Source: Lachnotalea sp. AF33-28
GTDB taxonomy: Bacteria; Bacillota; Clostridia; Lachnospirales; Lachnospiraceae
Direction: 5' to 3'
Assembly (NCBI RefSeq): GCF_003477885.1
Contig: NZ_QUEE01000004.1
Coordinates: 1 to 64,000 of the forward strand
Length of the DNA: 64,000 nucleotides
Part shown: piece by piece, positions 1 through 7,597 of the stretch
Layout of the letters: every line of letters begins with the position of its first letter
Position numbering within the stretch: position 1 is the first letter of the stretch
Translations under genes and position numbers: made by a program
Notes under the pieces: model-generated
What the model was told of the DNA's origin: nothing
Database searches by the model: none
What the model saw: the letters and a program-made list of their open reading frames with translations, nothing else

Positions 1-156
1 TTGACCGCCGATAAAAAATCAAAAAAATTTACACACTTTACTTGACAAACCCTCATAGACGAGATGCTGAAAGATTTTGAAATTCTTGCCTTTCAAATAA
101 AAGTTTTAACCGCCTTTTCCATGGCAGGTTCAGCTGACTGGTGAATGTGCATGAAA
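1..156. other. Left edge, no gene recognised
   Basis: AT-rich sequence between the window edge and the end of the minus-strand acetyltransferase remnant. I see no convincing coding frame, RNA gene or strong hairpin here. A TTGACA-like hexamer occurs at about 42-47 but has no matching -10 element. Confidence 0.4.
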
Positions 157-631
157 CTATAACATCAATTCATAGCACATGTCAATTTTAGATGTTCCTT
201 CAATCAAACAAGTTTGTCCGTTTTGTCTGAATCCGTTTGCTTCATAAAATCTCCGCGCTGGTACATTTTCTTCAATAACCCAAAGAAAAATCCTTTTAAT
301 TTTGGCGGCTTTTGCTTCATCTATGACATATTGAATCAGTTTTCTTCCGATTCCCATTCCTTTAAAAAGGTTCTACATAAAATTCGCAAAGTTCAATGCT
401 GTCAGCAGACGCTTTCCTATTAATAACACCTTTTATTATACCGTCGTCATAGACAAGCATTTGTTCAAGCAGCAATGGATTACTGCGATATGCTTCAATT
501 AAATGGTTCACCTGAATTTCCTGAAACGAAACCAAGTCATTGTGAAATATTGATCTGTAAGCAACTCTTTTTCCAAATACAATTATTTCAGCTATTCGAG
601 ATAGATCTGTTGCAGCAGCTTTTCGTATCAT
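157..631 (-). pseudogene. GNAT N-acetyltransferase, frameshifted
   Basis: Two reading frames on the minus strand together make one GNAT-fold acetyltransferase. The first (631-362) carries the N-terminal half and ends at ELCEFYVEPF-stop. The second (about 357-157) resumes with KGMGIGRKLI, the acetyl-CoA-binding R/Q-x-x-G-x-G/A loop, followed by the usual RFYEANGF motif. In intact relatives these two pieces are continuous. The frame changes inside a run of five T on the coding strand, so one inserted or two missing bases would explain it. The start codon overlaps the stop of the upstream kinase gene (ATGA), so the two were co-transcribed. It is a true pseudogene or a sequence error in a homopolymer. 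The substrate is unknown. Confidence 0.75.
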
Positions 632-1545
632 ACATTCACCTCAGATATCTTTATCGCTTTGATAATATCACTTTCGCAATTTTGAATAAAATGGAACACA
701 TTATATGCATCTTTGGCGTGTTTTGTGTCCTTCTTACCGATGAAATACGCTGCAAATAAAATTTCTATGCATTCCATCACACATGGGATTGCATTTTTCT
801 CATTTTCAGTAAGATGAATGATGCTTTCGTAGCCCTTGATCACCGATTTAACGTTTTCAATCCATTCTAATTTGGTAAATGCGTCATCGGTTTCTTGTGC
901 TAATAATCCTGCCAGGAAATAGCAGACATCAAATATTCTTATATTTCTCTGACTCAGATCGAAATCAATGTATCCTGATAAGTGGCCTTCAAAGAATAAG
1001 AAATTCCCAAAATGTACATCTCTGTGGATCAACTGTTTCGGCAGGAGATCATATACGCTTTCTAACATTGCTGCTGTCTTTGAATATTCTTTTTCGTCTA
1101 TTAACGTCCACCCGTCAGTTGCTAAATTTTCCCGTATCCAGCCTTTCATCTCATTTAACAGACTGTTATCTCCAAATTCCAGTTCTTTTTCACATTTAAT
1201 GAACGCCGTATGTAACTGTGCAATTGCACAGCCCATTTTCCAGGCCATTGTTTGATCTTTTATATCAGAAATATTGCTCCCCGGCAATTTGTGTGATACA
1301 AGGAAATATCGGTTGTTATACTCGACATATTTTTCACCATCTGTAGTGAGAACTGTCTTCGCAACCGGAATATCACAATTCAATAGCGTTTCCGATATTT
1401 TTATATTTCTCTCCAACTGCTTTTTGTCACTATATATTTTGATTACATAAGAACTGTTGATTTCCCATGCAGTGGGATATATTTGTAATAGCTGCCCACA
1501 CTCAATTGCCCAGAAAGGCAAAATCTGTTTTATTATTTCTTTCAT
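628..1545 (-). CDS. Phosphotransferase-fold kinase (APH/choline kinase family)
   Basis: A protein of about 305 residues of the aminoglycoside phosphotransferase/choline kinase superfamily, which transfers the gamma-phosphate of ATP to a small hydroxylated or amino substrate. The catalytic loop HRDVHFGN and the metal-binding IDFD are clear, with an N-lobe segment (SSYVIKIYSDKKQ) that would carry the ATP-binding lysine. The open frame extends upstream to 1653, but the extension does not resemble the family. The ATG at 1545 (MKEIIKQ) fits the expected N-terminus, though its ribosome binding site is weak. The gene overlaps the following acetyltransferase remnant by four bases. Aminoglycoside resistance should not be assumed; homoserine kinase-like or spore-coat CotS-like roles are equally possible. 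Confidence 0.75.
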   Translation of the reverse strand: MKEIIKQILPFWAIECGQLLQIYPTAWEINSSYVIKIYSDKKQLERNIKISETLLNCDIPVAKTVLTTDGEKYVEYNNRYFLVSHKLPGSNISDIKDQTMAWKMGCAIAQLHTAFIKCEKELEFGDNSLLNEMKGWIRENLATDGWTLIDEKEYSKTAAMLESVYDLLPKQLIHRDVHFGNFLFFEGHLSGYIDFDLSQRNIRIFDVCYFLAGLLAQETDDAFTKLEWIENVKSVIKGYESIIHLTENEKNAIPCVMECIEILFAAYFIGKKDTKHAKDAYNVFHFIQNCESDIIKAIKISEVNV

Positions 1546-1683
1546 CTTCTGATATCTCACTTTCTCTTTGAAATGATTTTCAGATATGTTACTCCGACAA
1601 ATGATATAATCCTTCTTTTCTTGCCGCCAACCGAAGGTTGATGACCTGCGCACGCTTCCGCTTTTCTTCCCTGAATCCTGTTT

Positions 1684-2154
1684 TCACCCCTTGTTTTTCA
1701 TCACATGAACAGTCACAGGAAATTCCTCATTTCCGGGCATTACACCGGAGAGAGTATCGGTGATTTCAAATCCGCATGCAGTATACAATGCGATAGCGGG
1801 TGTATTTCCCTTTAATACCTCAAGACTTACTTCACCGTCTGCTTTCTGCAGTGCGAACTCCACGAGCGCCTTACCGATTCCTTTGCGTGAATAATCCACA
1901 TCTACATACAGCCACGCAATTTCATCTTCCGTAAATGCCACAAAACCGACGGGTGTGCCCCGGTATTCAGCCACATAGACTTCATATTCAAAGAGTCCCT
2001 CCCGCGTAGCAGCTATAGACAGAGGCAGAAAGGCATCTGATAGTCCGGCCAGTGCTAATTCATTTTTTCTGGCCGGATCGTGTATTGCCTGCAGGCGCTT
2101 GTAATCTGCTTCCTGATACGCACGGATTCTGATGTTTAAATGTTCGCTGTCCAT
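1684..2154 (-). CDS. GNAT family N-acetyltransferase
   Basis: A complete 156-residue GNAT protein that would acetylate an amine with acetyl-CoA. Motif A reads YVDVDYSRKGIGKALV (about residues 80-96), giving the R-x-x-G-x-G pyrophosphate loop. The C-terminal ALYTACGFEITD segment is the usual motif B. An RBS-like AGGTGAGG lies before the ATG. It is first in a minus-strand set with the kinase and the broken acetyltransferase, and is divergent from the rhamnosidase operon. The substrate cannot be read from the sequence. Confidence 0.85.
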   Translation of the reverse strand: MDSEHLNIRIRAYQEADYKRLQAIHDPARKNELALAGLSDAFLPLSIAATREGLFEYEVYVAEYRGTPVGFVAFTEDEIAWLYVDVDYSRKGIGKALVEFALQKADGEVSLEVLKGNTPAIALYTACGFEITDTLSGVMPGNEEFPVTVHVMKNKG

Positions 2155-2178
2155 AACAGTACCTCACCTTTTCTTAAC

Positions 2179-2207
2179 ATTATAACACAAAATAAAGGAG
2201 ACAGGAA
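2179..2207 (-). promoter_or_regulatory. Predicted promoter of the minus-strand acetyltransferase
   Basis: On the minus strand an extended -10 element, TGTTATAAT, sits with its TATAAT at 2184-2179, about 25 bases before the start codon. The -35 region, 17 bases upstream (TTCCTG), is weak, as is common with extended -10 promoters. Confidence 0.5.
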
Positions 2208-2244
2208 ACGGATTGGGAGTGTGGACTTGCCAGCAGACAAAGAG

Positions 2245-2302
2245 GTTGAATTTAAACATGAATCCGGTGATTTTGGAGCATACAAAATTACCGGATTTTT
2301 AT
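2245..2302 (+). repeat. Dispersed hairpin repeat, copy 1
   Basis: A 14-bp stem (2261-2274 with 2284-2297) encloses the loop GGAGCATAC and is followed by TTTAT. It matches the elements at about 29935-29990 and 38090-38147 in the stem, the loop and the approximately 16 bases upstream (GTTGAATTTAAACATG). It lies in the divergent region before the first rhamnosidase gene. It looks like an intrinsic terminator, but no complete plus-strand gene precedes it inside the window. Confidence 0.65.
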
Positions 2303-2374
2303 ATGATAATAATGGAAAATGAGAATTTTTTGCACGGTAAATGAACGATAGCAGGAGAAGGAGGAACGTTTTCA

Positions 2375-5164
2375 ATGATCCGTATATATGATCTTCGGAC
2401 GGAGTACCGTAAAGGACCGGTCGTTCTTGACTGCAGTAACCCAAGATTTTCCTGGAAATTAGAGAGTGATAAGCAGGGCGTTATTCAGAAGGAATACTGT
2501 ATCCGGGTTTGGAACGGGCAGGAAGAGCTTTGGAACAGCGGCAGAGTGGAGAGTTCTAAGAGCCAGCGAATTCTTTATGAAGGCGGTGCTCTTCTTAGCC
2601 GAATGGAGCTGTTCTGGCAGGTGACTGTCAAGGCAGTGGATGAAAACGGCGCGGAAGAAACCGGCCTATCGGAAACAGCCGCCTTATCCATGGGATTGCT
2701 GAAAGAGGAAGACTGGAAAGCCAGATGGATTGAACCGGAGGGGGATGTGGATCCGGATGCAAGAAAGCCCGCACCCTATTTACGGAAAAGCTTTCATGTG
2801 AGACCCGGCCTTAAGAAGGCTTTTATATACCAGACTGCTCACGGGTTATACGAATTCTGGCTGAACGGGGTTACAGGTACAAAAGACAGGTTCAAACCGG
2901 GGTTTACCAGCTATTATTCCAGGATACAGTATCAGGCGTATGAAGTTACAGACTTGCTTTCTCCCGGCGAAAATGTCTGGGCGGCAGTGCTTGGTGATGG
3001 CTGGTGGCGGGGAGTAACAGGGGGAACTGTTGTCAATAACTTTGGAAAAAAGCTGCAATTTTTGGGCCAGCTGGAACTCTATTATGAGGATGGCACAGCG
3101 GAGACCGTCGTGTCAGATGAAGGATTCAAGACGGGTTATGGCGGATTAGAGGCCAGTGATATGCTGATGGGCGATGTATATGATGCGGCAAAAGAACCGG
3201 ATGGCTGGAAGAAGCCTGGTTTTGACGATTCTGCGTGGAGACAGGTGCATGTGATCGATGAATCGGACAGACGGGGACATACAGACGCCAGGCGGATTGC
3301 CGGCGGACTGCCGGTCCGGGAAAAAGAAGAATTTTCACCGAGAGTGTTTAAGGATGCATCAGGAGCGCTTATTCTTGACTTCGGACAGAATATAGCAGGA
3401 TATGTAAGAATGTGCCTGCATGGATGTACAAAGGGTCAGGCGGTAACGCTGACACACGCAGAGACGCTGGACCACCAGGGGAACTTTACCGTAGCGAATG
3501 TCAATAAATGCTCCTATCCGGTCAAAGCGTTCCAACAGGTGCAGTATCATTGCAGCGGAAAAGAAGAGGAATCCTATTGCCCCATGTTTTCTATATTTGG
3601 TTTCCGTTATGTGAAGATAGAGGGGTATACGGAAGAAATCAGGGACGGCGATTTTACCGCAGTGGCGGTCTATACAGATATGGAGGAGACAGGAGATTTT
3701 ACCTGTTCCAACCCTCTCATAAATCAGCTTGTGAAGAACAGCAGGTGGAGCCAGAAGGGCAATTTTATGGATGTGCCGGTGGATTGTCCCACCCGTGAAC
3801 GCAATTCCTGGACCGGTGACTGCCAGATTTTTGTCCGCACGGCATCCTGCTTCATGAATGTGTATCCGTTTTTTGAAAAATGCCTGACGGATATGGCACT
3901 GGAGCAATTCGGCAGCGGAAAGATCGGGATTACATTTCCGTCCACCAGCAGTGTCCATGACCCTGAGGAATTAGAGCGGATGAAAAGGCTGAATCCGTTA
4001 TCGGCTCTGGCGGGACCGGAGGGCAACGGCAGTATCGGTGAGGACTGCGCCGGCTGGGGAGATGCTGCAGCGTGGATTCCGTATATGCTGTACCTGTGTT
4101 ATGGAGACAAAAAAATACTGGAGAATCAATATGAGACAGCGAGGCGCTGGGTAGACTATATGCTTGCCTGTGCGAAAGAGCATAATCCCATATATGAGCC
4201 GCTTCCCATGTACCACACAATAACGGATGGGGAACTGGATGCGGATTATATCTATGATACAAAAATGCATTACGGTGAATGGCAGGAGCCGATTGCGAAG
4301 CCCTCTGCGGAACCGGAGAGCACAAATGCTCCAAAGAAGAACCTGGCAGATATCTTTGCCTTGATGGTGAAGTACGGTAAGCCCAAGGTGGCGACTGCAT
4401 ACATGTGCCGTTCAGCGGATAATGTGGCATTTATGGCGGAGGTTTTAGGCAAACAGACTGAGGCTGAAAAATACTTAAAGACTGCAGAAAAGATAAGAAA
4501 CATGTATGAGAAATATCTGATAGATGAGGATGGCTGCATCGAACCCGGCCATCAGGCGGCATATGTGCGGGCATTGGCGATGAATCTTAGTACAGGGAAG
4601 AAGCGAAAGCTGGTAGAAGAGCAGCTGATTAAGGAAATTGAAGACAACGGGTATCGGCTGAATACAGGTTTTTTGTCCACCCCCTTTCTTCTGCCCACAT
4701 TGGCAGAAATGGGGCGTGCGGATCTGGCCTACCGGATTCTGGAACAGACGGAAATGCCCAGCTGGCTCTATTCCGTCACAAAGGGAGCAACTACCATTCC
4801 GGAGAGCTGGGACGGCTTTGACGCGCTTAATGATTCCCTGAATCATTACAGCTACGGTGCGGTCTGCGAGTTCCTGTTTGCCTATGTGGCAGGCATACGT
4901 CCCTGCTTTGAAAAACCCGGATATGAGGAATTTGAACTGCATCCCATATTAGGAGGCAGTCTGACAGAAGCAAGAGCAGAATATGTGAGTTTATATGGGC
5001 CGATTATCTCTGAATGGAGACGGGAAGGGGACAGGTACTTCTATCAATGCACGGTACCGGCCAATACGAAAGCACGTTTGACGCTGCCTGACGGGAAGTT
5101 CCATATACTTGGCAGCGGAACTTATCAGTATACCGGAGTTACGCGAAACTATGAAAAGAAATAG
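2375..5164 (+). CDS. Alpha-L-rhamnosidase, GH78
   Basis: A cytoplasmic enzyme of 929 residues that should release terminal alpha-L-rhamnose by inversion. The order is the classical GH78 layout: N-terminal beta domain (about 1-110), lectin-like domain with the FWLNG motif (about 130-310), a beta domain with LILDFGQN (about 330-430), an (alpha/alpha)6 catalytic barrel, and a C-terminal beta domain starting near GIRPCFEKPGY. The acidic triad of the DCPTRERNSWTGD motif is at D470, E475 and D482. The later catalytic Glu is in PESWDG at E810. There is no signal peptide. The RBS GAGAAGGAGG precedes the ATG. It is the first gene of the sugar locus and is followed after 9 bases by the GH94 gene. Confidence 0.93.
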   Translation: MIRIYDLRTEYRKGPVVLDCSNPRFSWKLESDKQGVIQKEYCIRVWNGQEELWNSGRVESSKSQRILYEGGALLSRMELFWQVTVKAVDENGAEETGLSETAALSMGLLKEEDWKARWIEPEGDVDPDARKPAPYLRKSFHVRPGLKKAFIYQTAHGLYEFWLNGVTGTKDRFKPGFTSYYSRIQYQAYEVTDLLSPGENVWAAVLGDGWWRGVTGGTVVNNFGKKLQFLGQLELYYEDGTAETVVSDEGFKTGYGGLEASDMLMGDVYDAAKEPDGWKKPGFDDSAWRQVHVIDESDRRGHTDARRIAGGLPVREKEEFSPRVFKDASGALILDFGQNIAGYVRMCLHGCTKGQAVTLTHAETLDHQGNFTVANVNKCSYPVKAFQQVQYHCSGKEEESYCPMFSIFGFRYVKIEGYTEEIRDGDFTAVAVYTDMEETGDFTCSNPLINQLVKNSRWSQKGNFMDVPVDCPTRERNSWTGDCQIFVRTASCFMNVYPFFEKCLTDMALEQFGSGKIGITFPSTSSVHDPEELERMKRLNPLSALAGPEGNGSIGEDCAGWGDAAAWIPYMLYLCYGDKKILENQYETARRWVDYMLACAKEHNPIYEPLPMYHTITDGELDADYIYDTKMHYGEWQEPIAKPSAEPESTNAPKKNLADIFALMVKYGKPKVATAYMCRSADNVAFMAEVLGKQTEAEKYLKTAEKIRNMYEKYLIDEDGCIEPGHQAAYVRALAMNLSTGKKRKLVEEQLIKEIEDNGYRLNTGFLSTPFLLPTLAEMGRADLAYRILEQTEMPSWLYSVTKGATTIPESWDGFDALNDSLNHYSYGAVCEFLFAYVAGIRPCFEKPGYEEFELHPILGGSLTEARAEYVSLYGPIISEWRREGDRYFYQCTVPANTKARLTLPDGKFHILGSGTYQYTGVTRNYEKK

Positions 5165-5173
5165 GAGGACACT

Positions 5174-7579
5174 ATGAAAGACACTAATTTACCGTATTCA
5201 TTTAATGACGATGAGAGGAAGGTTCAGTTCAGCCGTTCTGATCTTTCTGCTCCCTGGATCAACTATTTATCCAATGGCAGGCTGCACGCATTTGTATCCC
5301 AGGCAGGCGGGGGTATGTGCTGGTGGCGCACACCGCAGAATTACCGGATTACAAGATACCGTTTTTATAATCTGCCCATAGACAGTCCAGGCTTCTACAT
5401 CTATATCAGAATGAAGGATGGAACCGTATGGTCACCCACCTTCCGGCCTTGTGAGACGAAGCTGGATTACTGGGAAGCAGCACATTCCACCGGCTATACT
5501 GCCTTTACCGCAGAAAAAGACGGCTTAAGAGCTGTTTTAACGCTGTTTATGGCAACGGACAGCGATACATTTATCTGGGATTTGAAGCTTATTAATCTGA
5601 AAAGGGAGCAGGTGGAGTGCGATGTATTTGCCTATACGGAGCTCTCACAGCTTGCCTTTGCAAACGAGGTCAATCTGGGCTATTACCTCAAATGGAATGT
5701 CAGCGCTAAGTACGACGAAGAAATTAACGCAATCATGTATTTGTATACTTCCTGGATGCAGGTGGATGTGCAGAACTCACCGGTAGTCTATTTTTCCTCA
5801 AGCGAGAAGGCCGGTTCTTTCTGCTGCAACCGTGACTTGTTCTGCGGGAACTACCGGGATGAGAGAAATCCGGTGGAGGTAGAAGAAGGGAGACTTGGCG
5901 ATGAAAATCTGGCCGGCGGCGAACCCTGTGCCGCGCTTCACTGCCACATCAGCCTTGCGCCGGAAGCAGAGAAGTGCGTGGATTATTTCCTGGGCGTTAC
6001 ACCCGGTGCACTTGTTGATTACGAAAACACAAGAAAGACAACCGCTGACACACTGGATTTTCTGAAGTCAGAAGGTGAAGTAGAGAGACAGTTTGCAAAA
6101 AACATGGCATGGTGGAATCATCATCTTGGCATATACCAGTGTCATATTCCGGATCACGTGGCTCAAAGGCAAATCAATATCTGGAATCCCATACAAAGCG
6201 TTGTCACAGCACGTTATTCACGGTCCATCAGTTCATCCGCTTCCGGCATCCGCGGTATAGGATTTAGGGACAGTGCCCAGGATATGCTTGCGCAGGCATA
6301 CCGTAAACCGGAATGGGCTAAGGAGATGCTTTTTTATTTGTGCACACAACAGCATGAAGACGGACATGCGGTTCATGCCTGCTGGCCGGAGGACAATAAG
6401 CTGCCTCAGGAAGTAATGAGATCGGATGACCATATATGGCTTGCATATCTTGCATATGCGATTGCTGCGGAGAGCGGAGATATAGAATTTTTAAACGAGG
6501 AAGTCCCGTTTCTGGCAGAAGACCTGAAGACACCGGCAGCGCCTGCATCCATTTGGGAGCATTTGATGCGCGGAGTGGAATTTACAGAAAATCATATGGG
6601 TGAGCACGGTTTGCCGTTGATTTTATTTAGCGATTGGAATGACCATGTGGGACCCTTTGGAAGGGCCGGAAAGGGTGAAACCGTCTTTGTATCACAGCAG
6701 CTTATATATGCGTTGAAACAGCTTTCTGAAATCGCAGAAATGAGAGGGGACAAAGTAACCGTCAGCCGTTTTGCCGGGCTTATAAAAAAGCAGGAAGAAG
6801 CGCTTGAAAAGTATTGCTGGGACGGCGAGTGGTATGTACGCGGAATCGATGATGACGGTAAGCCTTTTGGGACTAAGGATGCAGATTATGCGAAGATCTG
6901 GGTAAATACCCAAAGCTGGATGATCATTGCAGGAAGCGGTGACAGGGATAAAAATATTCAGGCGATGGATTCTGTAAAAGAACATATGGACACCGGAATG
7001 GGATTGCTGATCAACACGCCGGGACTTCCTGCGGAGAAAGCGAATAACTTACCGGCGGGATATTCGGAAAACGGCGGAATTTTCTGCCAGGCGAACTGCT
7101 GGGCGATTATTGCGGAAGCGTTGCTTGGAAGAGGCGATCATGCCTGGAAATATTATAAGCAGTTAATACCCCATGAGGTCATTAAGAGAATCGGTGTTGA
7201 GAATTATAAGGGGGAACCTTATGCGTATTCCAGCACAATGCTTGGACCGGACAACGGGCAGTTTGGTCAGGCCTGCGTCTCACAGGTGACAGGAACAGCA
7301 GCGTGGATGGACGTTGCCGCTACACAGTATATATTGGGAGTCAGACCGACGATGAAGGGATTAGTGATTGACCCGAGTATTCCGTCCGAATGGAAAGGAT
7401 TTTCTGTTGAGCGGACCTATAGAGGCAGTGTGATTAAAATTGAGGTTTCAAACCCCCAGGGCGTGCAGCACGGCGTAAAAAGCATTTGGATAGACGGCAG
7501 GGAGATTGAGGGCAATATCATAACACCGGCAATGCTGTACGGAAAAGAAAACGTAACGGCAGCCGTCATAATGGGGTAG
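5174..7579 (+). CDS. Glycoside phosphorylase, GH94 (GT36) family
   Basis: An 801-residue member of the cellobiose/chitobiose phosphorylase family, which splits a beta-glucosidic bond with inorganic phosphate to give a sugar 1-phosphate. It has an N-terminal beta-sandwich (about 1-290) and an (alpha/alpha)6 barrel with GFRDSAQD. The DWND motif at 487-490 holds the general acid; D490 is the likely one. The C-terminal TGTAAWMDVAATQYILGVRP segment is also typical. It lies between two rhamnosidase genes in one operon and has no signal peptide. The known specificities in this family are cellobiose, cellodextrin, chitobiose, laminaribiose, beta-1,2-oligoglucan and others; which applies here cannot be told. 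Confidence 0.88.
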   Translation: MKDTNLPYSFNDDERKVQFSRSDLSAPWINYLSNGRLHAFVSQAGGGMCWWRTPQNYRITRYRFYNLPIDSPGFYIYIRMKDGTVWSPTFRPCETKLDYWEAAHSTGYTAFTAEKDGLRAVLTLFMATDSDTFIWDLKLINLKREQVECDVFAYTELSQLAFANEVNLGYYLKWNVSAKYDEEINAIMYLYTSWMQVDVQNSPVVYFSSSEKAGSFCCNRDLFCGNYRDERNPVEVEEGRLGDENLAGGEPCAALHCHISLAPEAEKCVDYFLGVTPGALVDYENTRKTTADTLDFLKSEGEVERQFAKNMAWWNHHLGIYQCHIPDHVAQRQINIWNPIQSVVTARYSRSISSSASGIRGIGFRDSAQDMLAQAYRKPEWAKEMLFYLCTQQHEDGHAVHACWPEDNKLPQEVMRSDDHIWLAYLAYAIAAESGDIEFLNEEVPFLAEDLKTPAAPASIWEHLMRGVEFTENHMGEHGLPLILFSDWNDHVGPFGRAGKGETVFVSQQLIYALKQLSEIAEMRGDKVTVSRFAGLIKKQEEALEKYCWDGEWYVRGIDDDGKPFGTKDADYAKIWVNTQSWMIIAGSGDRDKNIQAMDSVKEHMDTGMGLLINTPGLPAEKANNLPAGYSENGGIFCQANCWAIIAEALLGRGDHAWKYYKQLIPHEVIKRIGVENYKGEPYAYSSTMLGPDNGQFGQACVSQVTGTAAWMDVAATQYILGVRPTMKGLVIDPSIPSEWKGFSVERTYRGSVIKIEVSNPQGVQHGVKSIWIDGREIEGNIITPAMLYGKENVTAAVIMG

Positions 7580-7597
7580 AAGGGAAGGCTGACAGCA

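Noticed and set aside
628..1545. Aminoglycoside resistance kinase
   Set aside because: The motifs fix only the superfamily; no feature specific to resistance enzymes is visible.
628..1653. Kinase start at 1653
   Set aside because: The first 36 residues are not family-like; the ATG at 1545 fits the expected N-terminus.
2140..2322. Plus-strand 60-codon frame ending in HESGDFGAYKITGFLYDN
   Set aside because: It runs across a divergent promoter and a hairpin repeat, has no ribosome site, and the similar stretches at 29935 and 38090 are explained by the shared hairpin. A remnant protein end remains a minor possibility.
2363..2374. Possible catabolite-repression (cre) site, AACGTTTTCA before the first rhamnosidase gene
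   Set aside because: Only the right half matches the consensus; the left half has several mismatches and overlaps the ribosome binding site.
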